From Mesorhizobium sp. NZP2298 (lineage in GTDB: Bacteria; Pseudomonadota; Alphaproteobacteria; Rhizobiales; Rhizobiaceae): a DNA stretch of 64,000 nucleotides. Of this stretch, positions 11,062-18,001 are shown one piece after another. The stretch's first letter is position 1; each line of letters opens with the position of its first letter. The notes beneath the pieces were generated by a model. That model was not told the origin of the DNA, ran no database searches, and saw only the letters and a list, made by a program, of their open reading frames with translations. The position numbers and the translations under genes are program-made. The stretch covers positions 2,244,001 to 2,308,000 of the forward strand of contig NZ_CP033365.1 in the NCBI RefSeq assembly GCF_013170825.1, read 5' to 3'.

Positions 11062-11717
11062 AGGCTGGACGCCCCAAGGCGGCCCCGCTAGAGCTTGTCG
11101 AATTGGAAACACGACAGCCAAGGGCATGGGCGATGCAGGGCAATGTGGGCAGCAAGATCCGCGACGCGCGCAAGGAGCAGAACATCACGCTGCGTGATCT
11201 CAGCGAGCGCTCCGGCTTGTCTGTGTCGCAACTGTCCAAACTCGAGAACGGCAAGGCGCGGCTGACGGTCGATGTCGCGCTGATGATCGCCGGCGTGCTG
11301 CATGTGCCGGTGGCTTCCTTCCTGTTCAGCCCCAAGCCCGGCATGCAGGCGCGCCGTTCCATCACGCGCGCCGGCAGCGGCATCCTGCACCAGGGCAATG
11401 CCATGGAATTCGAGGTCCTGTGCAGCGATTTCCGCGACAAGACCAACATTTTCTGGCGCGTCACGCTGCGCGCGAAGAGTTTTGAGGAGAATGGCGGCTG
11501 GCGCAGCCATTCGGGCGAAGAGTTCATCCACGTGTTGAGCGGCAGCCTGGAACTGCACACGATCCACTATGATCCGACGGTGCTGCTGCCGGGCGACAGC
11601 ATCCTCTTCGACGGCGAAATGCAGCACGCCTATATCGCGCTTGGTGGCGAGCCAGTCGTCATGCTGATGTCGAACACAGTGCCACGCGACGGGCTTGCCG
11701 CCAGCGCGGGGATTTGA
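11034..11717 (+). CDS. XRE-family transcriptional regulator with C-terminal cupin domain
   Basis: Cytoplasmic DNA-binding protein of 227 residues. A helix-turn-helix (VGSKIRDARKEQNITLRDLS, ERSGLSVSQLSKLENGKARL) is followed by a small beta-barrel cupin domain (HSGEEFIHVLSGSLELHTIH, LLPGDSILFDGEMQHAY) that in relatives senses a small metabolite. It overlaps the amidohydrolase gene by 28 bp and lies directly before the ABC importer, so it probably controls the whole cluster, including its own transcription, through the ATGGAAAA-type elements. A shorter form starting at the ATG at 11133 is possible and would begin just before the helix-turn-helix. Confidence 0.85.
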   Translation: MAETSRGRLKAGRPKAAPLELVELETRQPRAWAMQGNVGSKIRDARKEQNITLRDLSERSGLSVSQLSKLENGKARLTVDVALMIAGVLHVPVASFLFSPKPGMQARRSITRAGSGILHQGNAMEFEVLCSDFRDKTNIFWRVTLRAKSFEENGGWRSHSGEEFIHVLSGSLELHTIHYDPTVLLPGDSILFDGEMQHAYIALGGEPVVMLMSNTVPRDGLAASAGI

Positions 11718-11754
11718 GCCCAGCCTGATCGCAAACCTGCTCATCTCAAGAATA

Positions 11755-11790
11755 TTTTCTAAAATGGAAAAAAATACTTGTTATGGAAAA
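11755..11790 (+). promoter_or_regulatory. Candidate operator copies 2 and 3 before the ABC importer operon
   Basis: TTTTCTAAAATGGAAAA is an inverted repeat (TTTTC-N7-GAAAA), and a second ATGGAAAA follows 19 bp later, about two helical turns on. The interval is markedly AT-rich compared with its flanks. The first copy matches the site between the SDR and aldehyde dehydrogenase at 15 of 17 bases. Confidence 0.5.
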
Positions 11791-11862
11791 GTCGGAGGTC
11801 TAGCATCCACTTGACCGGCCGACAGGAGAAATAGCCATCGACCGGGATGGGAGATGTGACCG

Positions 11863-12588
11863 ATGCTGTCGGTTGAGGCAGTCAGCAAGACCTTTGGCGG
11901 CGTACAGGCATTGCGCAATGCGTCGCTGTCCTGTGAAGCCGGCGAGATCCTCGGCCTGATCGGCCCCAATGGCGCGGGGAAATCCACGCTGGTCAATGCC
12001 ATCTCCGGCGTGCTCAAGCCCGACACCGGGAGTGTCCGGCTGGCAGGCCAGGAGATCACCGGCCATGGTCCCGAGCATTGCGCCCGGGCAGGGGTCGCGC
12101 GCACCTTCCAGACCATCCGCCTGTTCAAGGATCTGACTGTCCGGCAGAATGTCGAGGTCGCCCATATCACCTGCCAGACGGTTCGCCCGGATGCGGCGGC
12201 GCGCATCGGCATCGACCAACTGCTCGCCCAGTATCAGCTCGATGGTTTTGCCGACGTCCCGGCCGGCACGCTGTCCTACGGCAGCCAGCGCCGGCTCGAA
12301 ATCGCCAGAGCGCTGGCGCTGGGCCCATCGCTGCTTTTGCTCGACGAGCCGGCCGCGGGCCTCAACGAAGGCGAGTCCGAGACGCTGGCGGTGGCGATCG
12401 AAGGCATTCGCAGCGATGTCGGCTGCGCCACCATCGTCATCGACCACGATCTGCGCTTCATCAACCGGCTGTGCGACCGGCTCTGCGTCATGGACCAGGG
12501 CCAGGTGATCGCCTCCGGGCAGACCGAAGAGGTGTGGCGCGATCCGCGCGTCATCGAGGTTTATGTCGGGCAGTCGGCCACATCGTGA
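11863..12588 (+). CDS. livG: Branched-chain amino acid-type ABC transporter ATPase (LivG-like)
   Basis: 241-residue ABC ATPase of the LivG type. Walker A is GPNGAGKS near residue 36, the ABC signature is LSYGSQRRLEIAR, and Walker B is LLLLDEPAAGLN. LivG proteins pair with LivF to energise import of amino acids or related compounds through LivH/LivM permeases. It is the first gene after the XRE-cupin regulator and follows the candidate operator by about 75 bp, with GGGAG shortly before the ATG. The binding-protein gene lies between the two ATPase genes, an unusual but known order. The ligand is not evident. Confidence 0.88.
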   Translation: MLSVEAVSKTFGGVQALRNASLSCEAGEILGLIGPNGAGKSTLVNAISGVLKPDTGSVRLAGQEITGHGPEHCARAGVARTFQTIRLFKDLTVRQNVEVAHITCQTVRPDAAARIGIDQLLAQYQLDGFADVPAGTLSYGSQRRLEIARALALGPSLLLLDEPAAGLNEGESETLAVAIEGIRSDVGCATIVIDHDLRFINRLCDRLCVMDQGQVIASGQTEEVWRDPRVIEVYVGQSATS

Positions 12589-12633
12589 CGGCACCCGGGC
12601 CAGCAACAACAAGAGAGAGAAGGAGGGGTTCAA

Positions 12634-13788
12634 ATGGAGAAGATGATCTTGGGAGCCGCGGTCGTCGCGGCGGGGCTTTTGCAGGTGGCGCATGCTGAGG
12701 CCGCCGATCTGAAGATCGGGCTCGCCGTTGCGATGACCGGCACCTATGCACCTTACAGCGAAGCCGAAGGCGCGCGCTGCATGGCCGACAAGCTGAACAA
12801 GGCTGCGGGTGCAGGCGATCCCAAGGTCGAGCTGATGATCGAGGACAACCGCTCCGACCCCCAGCTTTCGGTGTCGCTCGGCCAGAAATTCCTCGATGCG
12901 GGCGCGCAGATCATCACCGGCGTGCCGTTCCCCGACGCGCTGATCCCGACCGCGCAGATCGCGGCACCCTACGGCGCCACCGTGTTTTCGGCGCCGAACA
13001 CGCAGCTCGAAATGCAGCAGGCAGGGCTCGACAATTTCATCGCCGGCGCGGTGCCCGATCCGATCAACGCGGCAGCCACCGCCAACGCGCTTTACGGCAA
13101 GGGCGCGCGCAGCGTGGCATTGATGGTCTCGCCCGATGCCGGATCCTATTCGGAAAAGCTGCCGGAATGGTTCGGTGAGGTGTTCGAGCATCTCGGCGGC
13201 AAGGTCGTCGGCAAGTTCAACTATTCCTGGGGCACCACCGACTGGTCGCCGCAGATCGCCAGCATCAAGGCGCTGCCGCAGAAGCCCGACGCCATCCATA
13301 TCTGCGGCGTGCTGCCCGATGTCGGCATCTTCATCCGCCAGCTGCGCGCCAATGGTTATGACGGCTGGGTCGCCGGCTGCGATGCCTTCGACGACAAGTC
13401 CCTGGAAGGCACCGTCGGCGATCCGGCGTCGCTGGAGAAGGTGATGTTCGCCACCCATGGCGCGACCGGCATCGACAGCCCGATCGACAAGTTCCTCGCC
13501 CAGTGCAAGGCCGACGGCTACAAGATCAACGGCATCTTCGATGCGCTCGGCGCCGACATGGTGCAGATCAGCTACGAGGCGGCCAAGAAGTCCGGCACCG
13601 TCGAACCCGCTGCCTTGCGCGAGGCGATCCGCGCACCGGGCGGCTATCCCGGCACCACCGCGCCCACCATCTCCTTCGCCGAGAAGAAGGGTTATCCGGT
13701 GAAAGCCGTACCGGTGATGGGCTTCTCCAACGGCAAACGGGTGCTGATCACCGACACGCCGCCGACTTTCGTGCCGGCGCTGAACTGA
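12634..13788 (+). CDS. ABC transporter periplasmic substrate-binding protein (Leu/Ile/Val-type)
   Basis: 384-residue periplasmic binding protein with a clear signal peptide (MEKMILGAAVVAAGLLQVAHA then EAADLKIG) and the type I fold seen in LivJ-like proteins (LKIGLAVAMTGTYAPYSEAEG; YDGWVAGCDAFDDKSLEG). A strong ribosome site (AAGGAGGGG) precedes the ATG. It delivers the ligand to the LivHM permeases encoded downstream. The conserved LivJ amino-acid pocket cannot be confirmed by eye; such proteins in rhizobia also bind amides, urea and polyamines. Co-occurrence with a glutamine-synthetase-like ligase suggests an amine or amide. Confidence 0.87.
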   Translation: MEKMILGAAVVAAGLLQVAHAEAADLKIGLAVAMTGTYAPYSEAEGARCMADKLNKAAGAGDPKVELMIEDNRSDPQLSVSLGQKFLDAGAQIITGVPFPDALIPTAQIAAPYGATVFSAPNTQLEMQQAGLDNFIAGAVPDPINAAATANALYGKGARSVALMVSPDAGSYSEKLPEWFGEVFEHLGGKVVGKFNYSWGTTDWSPQIASIKALPQKPDAIHICGVLPDVGIFIRQLRANGYDGWVAGCDAFDDKSLEGTVGDPASLEKVMFATHGATGIDSPIDKFLAQCKADGYKINGIFDALGADMVQISYEAAKKSGTVEPAALREAIRAPGGYPGTTAPTISFAEKKGYPVKAVPVMGFSNGKRVLITDTPPTFVPALN

Positions 13789-13830
13789 CGGGCAGCAGGC
13801 GATGATGATGAGAGCCTGGCAGGCCCCGTC

Positions 13831-14535
13831 GTGCTGAGCGTCGACAATCTGGTCGTCCGCTACGGCGCGGTGAGCGCGGTGCGCGACCTCAGCCTGAAGG
13901 TCGGGCGGGGCGAACTTGTCGCCTTGCTCGGTCCCAATGGCGCCGGCAAGAGTTCGACGATCAACGCGCTGACCGGCCTGGTCACGCCGGCCTCGGGTCG
14001 CATCGTCCTTGACGGCCAGGACATCTCGCGTGTCCGCACCGAGGATCGTATCCGCGCCGGCCTGACCTCGACACCGGAGGGCCGGCACATCTTCGCCAAT
14101 CTGACCGTGGGCGAGAACCTGCGGCTGGGGGCCGCGACACGACGCGACCCCAAGGGCGTGCGTGGCGATATCGAGCGCTTCCTGGCCCTGTTTCCGGTGC
14201 TGTCCGAGCGCTACGGCCAAGCGGCCGGCACGCTTTCGGGCGGCGAGCAGCAGATGCTTGCCATCGCCCGCTCTCTGATGTCGCGGCCGAAGCTGTTGCT
14301 GCTCGACGAGCCATCGCTCGGGCTGGCACCGAAGATCGTCGTGCAGATCTTCGATTTCATCGGCGAACTCAAGCGGGAAGGGCTGACGCTGCTGGTGGTC
14401 GAGCAGAACGCCAAGCAGGCGCTGCGCTTCGCCGACCGCGTCTATGTCGTCAGCGCCGGGACGCTCCGCTACGACGGGCCGCCGGCCGAGCTTGCCGACG
14501 AACATGGCCTCTTCAACCTCTATATTGGCGGGTAG
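13831..14535 (+). CDS. livF: Branched-chain amino acid-type ABC transporter ATPase (LivF-like)
   Basis: Second ATPase of the importer, 234 residues. Walker A is GPNGAGKSS near residue 32, the signature is LSGGEQQMLAIARSL near 135, and Walker B is LLLLDEPSLGLAP. The LivF-type ending (FADRVYVVSAGTLRYDGPPA) is present. The only in-frame start is GTG, giving VLSVDNLVVRYGAV. It lies 42 bp after the binding-protein gene and 8 bp before livH. Confidence 0.87.
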   Translation: MLSVDNLVVRYGAVSAVRDLSLKVGRGELVALLGPNGAGKSSTINALTGLVTPASGRIVLDGQDISRVRTEDRIRAGLTSTPEGRHIFANLTVGENLRLGAATRRDPKGVRGDIERFLALFPVLSERYGQAAGTLSGGEQQMLAIARSLMSRPKLLLLDEPSLGLAPKIVVQIFDFIGELKREGLTLLVVEQNAKQALRFADRVYVVSAGTLRYDGPPAELADEHGLFNLYIGG

Positions 14536-14543
14536 GCGGCGAC

Positions 14544-15443
14544 ATGGACTATGCCCTGCAGCAGCTTCTCAACGCGCTGGCCTTCGGCGCGGAATATTCG
14601 CTGGTCGCGCTCGGCCTGGCGGTGGTGTTCTCCATCATGGGCCTGGTCAATTTCGCGCATGGCGAAATCATCGGCGTCTCGGCCTATAGCGTGTTCCTGG
14701 CGGCCGCCCTTGGCCTGACCTCGCCATTCGTGGCCGTGCTGCTTGCCGTCGCTGCCGCCGCCCTTGCGGCGGTCGCCTTCGAACGCGTCGCGTTCCGGCC
14801 GGTGCGCTACGCGCCGACGACGACAGGACTGCTCACCGCCTTCGGCGTCTCGATCGTCGTGCAGAACCTGTTCATGCTGCTGATCTCGCCCAAGCCGCAG
14901 TCGGTTTCGATCCTCAACGGGCTGAACCAGATGTGGTTCTTCGGCCCCTTCGCTGTGTCGTCGCTGCAGGTGATGGAGCTGGTCGTCTCCGGCCTGACCA
15001 TTCTGGCGCTGGTGCTCTTCCTCAACCGCTCGACGCTTGGCCTGGCGATCCGCGCGGCATCGCGTGATTTCGCCACGGTGCGGCTGATGGGCATCAAGGC
15101 CAACCGGGTAATCGCCACCGCCTTCGCCATTTCGGGCGCGCTGGCCGGCATCGCAGCCGTCTTCATCATCGCGCGGCGCGGCAGCGTCTCGCCCGATCTC
15201 GGTTTCAGCCTGGTGTTGAAGGCCTTCGTTGCCTGCGTCATCGGCGGCTTCGGCTCGCTGGCGGGGGCGGCGGCCGGCGGCATGCTGCTCGGCTTCATCG
15301 AAGTCGGGCTGCTGGTTGCCTTGCCGCAGGAATATGGGGGCTTCAAGGATGCGCTCACCTACGTGATCATCGTCGCGTTGCTGGTCTACCGGCCGGAAGG
15401 CCTGCTCGGCCAGCGGGTTGAACTTGGCGACAAGGAGATTTGA
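14544..15443 (+). CDS. livH: Branched-chain amino acid-type ABC permease (LivH-like)
   Basis: 299-residue inner-membrane permease with about eight hydrophobic helices. It carries the LivH-family opening (LLNALAFGAEYSLVALGLAV, VFSIMGLVNFAHGE) and the cytoplasmic coupling region IRAASRDFATVRLMGIKANR. Together with LivM it forms the translocation pore. It starts 8 bp after livF, and its end lies just before a 16-bp tandem repeat that holds the livM ribosome site. Confidence 0.88.
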   Translation: MDYALQQLLNALAFGAEYSLVALGLAVVFSIMGLVNFAHGEIIGVSAYSVFLAAALGLTSPFVAVLLAVAAAALAAVAFERVAFRPVRYAPTTTGLLTAFGVSIVVQNLFMLLISPKPQSVSILNGLNQMWFFGPFAVSSLQVMELVVSGLTILALVLFLNRSTLGLAIRAASRDFATVRLMGIKANRVIATAFAISGALAGIAAVFIIARRGSVSPDLGFSLVLKAFVACVIGGFGSLAGAAAGGMLLGFIEVGLLVALPQEYGGFKDALTYVIIVALLVYRPEGLLGQRVELGDKEI

Positions 15444-15473
15444 CGTGGGGGAGATTTGACGTGGGGGAGATCT
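15442..15473 (+). repeat. 16-bp tandem duplication carrying the livM ribosome binding site
   Basis: GACGTGGGGGAGATTT is followed directly by GACGTGGGGGAGATCT, one mismatch in 16. The second copy supplies GGGGGAG seven bases before the preferred livM GTG start. The first copy lies at the livH stop codon. Confidence 0.7.
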
Positions 15474-15476
15474 GAG

Positions 15477-16562
15477 GTGTCCCAAGTGATCGAAAACACC
15501 GCGCCCCCCGCCGCCACCGTGATGCGGCCCAGCAGCGCCCTGACGCGCTCACTGATCGGCGGGTTGGTGACATCGCTGCCGGTACTGGCGATCGGGCTGG
15601 CGATCCTCGGTTTCGCGCCGACCTACTACACCTATCTTGCGCTCGGCGCCTTCGTGAACCTGATCGTCGTCGTCGGCCTGCAAGTGTTCATGGGCAATTC
15701 CAACATCGCCAATCTCGGCCACAGCGCCTTTGTCGGCCTTGGCGCCTATGGCGTCGCCATTCTCTCGACACCGCTCGCGATGAAGAAGCTGTCGATCCCC
15801 AACGCGCCGTTCGGCTTCGCAACCCTTCAGCTCGACCCTGTGTCCTCCGCGTTGATCGCTCTCGTTGTGGTCGGCATTGTCGCCGCTATCAGCGGCAAGG
15901 TCATCAGCCGCTTGTCGGGCGTCGCCGCGACCATCGTCAGCCTGGCGCTGTTGATCATCGTGCATTCGGTGTTTCTCAACTGGACCGATCTGTTCAAGGG
16001 CAACCAGGCCTTCTTCGGTATCCCGAAGGTGGTTGGCCTGCCCTGGATGCTGGTGTCCTCGGTGGTGGTGATCGTGCTGGCACGGCTGTTCAAGGACAGC
16101 CGCTGGGGGCTGCAACTAAGGGCCAGCGCGCAAAGCCCGCAGGCAGCGGCAGCCCTCGGCATCGACGCGCGGCGGCTGCGGCTGATGTCCTGGGTGCTGT
16201 CGGCGCTGATCTGCGGCCTGGCCGGCGTGCTCTATGCCTATTTCGCCGGTACGATCAGCCCGAAACTGTTCTACTTCCAGATGATCTTCAACACGCTGGC
16301 GATGCTGATCCTGGGCGGCATGGCAACGGTGACGGGTGCGGTGACCGGCGTGATCGTGCTTTCGGTCGGGCTCGAATTCATCCGCAGTATCGAATCCGGC
16401 GTGACGATCGGCAGTATTCAACTACCGCAATTGCTCGGCCTGTCCGGCGTGGCGCTCGGCGTCGTCATCGTGCTGTGCATGGCGTTCCGGCCAGGCGGCA
16501 TCAGCGGCCGCTACGAGCTCGACGAATTGTTGTCGCGATTTTTCCGGCGCAACGCGAAATAG
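15477..16562 (+). CDS. livM: Branched-chain amino acid-type ABC permease (LivM-like)
   Basis: 361-residue membrane permease with about ten hydrophobic segments and the LivM features VFMGNSNIANLGHSAFVGLG and LRASAQSPQAAAALGIDARR, the latter being the ATPase-coupling loop. I start it at GTG (VSQVIENTAPP) because GGGGGAG lies seven bases upstream; a TTG 21 bp earlier has no site. It is the last transporter gene and is followed 32 bp later by the glutamine-synthetase-like gene. Confidence 0.87.
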   Translation: MSQVIENTAPPAATVMRPSSALTRSLIGGLVTSLPVLAIGLAILGFAPTYYTYLALGAFVNLIVVVGLQVFMGNSNIANLGHSAFVGLGAYGVAILSTPLAMKKLSIPNAPFGFATLQLDPVSSALIALVVVGIVAAISGKVISRLSGVAATIVSLALLIIVHSVFLNWTDLFKGNQAFFGIPKVVGLPWMLVSSVVVIVLARLFKDSRWGLQLRASAQSPQAAAALGIDARRLRLMSWVLSALICGLAGVLYAYFAGTISPKLFYFQMIFNTLAMLILGGMATVTGAVTGVIVLSVGLEFIRSIESGVTIGSIQLPQLLGLSGVALGVVIVLCMAFRPGGISGRYELDELLSRFFRRNAK

Positions 16563-16594
16563 CGGCGCCCTGCATTCTTGGTGGAGGACTGAAA

Positions 16595-17989
16595 GTGGAA
16601 TTTGAGGACAAGGCCGCGGCTTACGCGCCCCAGCTCGAGGCGTTGCAGAAGAAACTCGCGGCAGACGGGGTCGAGTTCATCGAGGTGCATACGGTCGACA
16701 CGTCGGGCGCATTCCGCTCCAAGATCGCACCGTTGAAGCTGTCGACCCATGGCGAATCCATCAACGCCATCCTCTATTGCGTCACCCATGGCGACGGCCA
16801 GCCGATGGGCGATGTCGCGTTTGCTTCGCCCAGCGCCAATGAGGAGAACGGCTTTCCCAACATCAAGGGGATCATCGATCCGGCGACCGTTGTGCGGCAT
16901 GGCTGGAAGCCGAAATTCGCCTCGGCCATTACCCGCTCCTACATGCTCGACGGTGCGGTCTGTCCGTTCGATCCGCGCGGCGTGCTGGCTCGTGTCGAGG
17001 AGCGCGCCAGGGGGCTCGGCTACGAGCCAATGTTCGCGCTGGAATACGAGTTCGGCATCTTCCATGCCGACCACGATCTGATGCGCGCCGGGCGCTATCG
17101 TGAGCTGAAGCCCTGGGGCCATTCGCTGATCAACTATGATCTGGTGCGCAGCGGCGAATATCAGGACTTCGCCGCCGAGTTCATCACCCGGATGAAGAGC
17201 ATCGGTATCGGCGTTGCCTCGCTGGTCACCGAATATGGCTATGGCATGTATGAATATGCGCTGACGCCGAAGACCCCGCTGCAGGCAGCCGATGACGCTA
17301 TGCGCGCCAAGCTGCACCTGCGCGAGCTCTGCGCCGAGCGGGGCCTAGTTGCCACCTTCATGACCCGCTTCCAGCCGCCGGGCAAGGAAAGCGCTTGTGG
17401 CGCGCATCACCATGTCAGCCTGTGGCGCGACGGCAAGCCGGCCTTCGCCGCTGGCCCGAACAAGCTGACGCCGGTCGCCGAGAAATTCCTCGCCGGCGTG
17501 CTCAACCGGATGCAGGAAACGCATCTCATGTTCCGGCCGACGGTCAATTCCTACCGCCGCTTCGACCGTGGCGCCTGGTCACCGGAAGATGTCGCCTGGG
17601 GCTTCGAGAACCGCACCGCGCCAATCCGCGCCATCACCACGCCCAATGACGGCGCCTGCCGGCTGGAGCATCGCGCGCCGGGCGCCGACATCAATCCCTA
17701 TCTGTCGATCGCGGCGATCCTGGCGGCGGGCTGCGAGGGCATCGAAAAGGAGCTGCCGCTGGAAGCGCCGGTGACATCCAACCTCGCCACTCTCGACAAG
17801 CCGAAACTGCCGCGCACGCTCAATGCCTCGATCGAGGCATTCGCCGCGTCGGACTTCTGCGCCGAGGCGTTCGGTGAAGCGTTCCGCGACAATTACGCCG
17901 AGAGCCGGCGGGCGGAGCAGGCAGCGTTCGATGCCTGGCAGGCGTCGCACATCACCGACTTCGAGTGGCAGCGCTATTTCGTCAGCTGA
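16595..17989 (+). CDS. Glutamine synthetase family ligase (GlnT / gamma-glutamyl-amine ligase type)
   Basis: 464-residue member of the glutamine synthetase superfamily. Metal- and substrate-binding blocks are visible: MFALEYEFGIF near residue 148, VTEYGYGMYEY near 213, GAHHHVSLW near 268, ENRTAPIR and EHRAPGADINPYL. I do not see the adenylylation tyrosine region of GlnA, and the N-terminus resembles paralogues that join glutamate to an amine. The GTG start has GGAGG seven bases before it. As the last gene of the importer operon it probably activates the imported amine as a gamma-glutamyl amide. True ammonia-assimilating activity is possible but less likely in this context. Confidence 0.8.
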   Translation: MEFEDKAAAYAPQLEALQKKLAADGVEFIEVHTVDTSGAFRSKIAPLKLSTHGESINAILYCVTHGDGQPMGDVAFASPSANEENGFPNIKGIIDPATVVRHGWKPKFASAITRSYMLDGAVCPFDPRGVLARVEERARGLGYEPMFALEYEFGIFHADHDLMRAGRYRELKPWGHSLINYDLVRSGEYQDFAAEFITRMKSIGIGVASLVTEYGYGMYEYALTPKTPLQAADDAMRAKLHLRELCAERGLVATFMTRFQPPGKESACGAHHHVSLWRDGKPAFAAGPNKLTPVAEKFLAGVLNRMQETHLMFRPTVNSYRRFDRGAWSPEDVAWGFENRTAPIRAITTPNDGACRLEHRAPGADINPYLSIAAILAAGCEGIEKELPLEAPVTSNLATLDKPKLPRTLNASIEAFAASDFCAEAFGEAFRDNYAESRRAEQAAFDAWQASHITDFEWQRYFVS

Positions 17990-18001
17990 CGAGGGGGCGG
18001 C

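Noticed and set aside
11800..14505. 901-codon minus-strand frame across livG to livF.
   Set aside because: It is antisense to three conserved transporter genes and has a low-complexity Arg/Gln/Asp composition.
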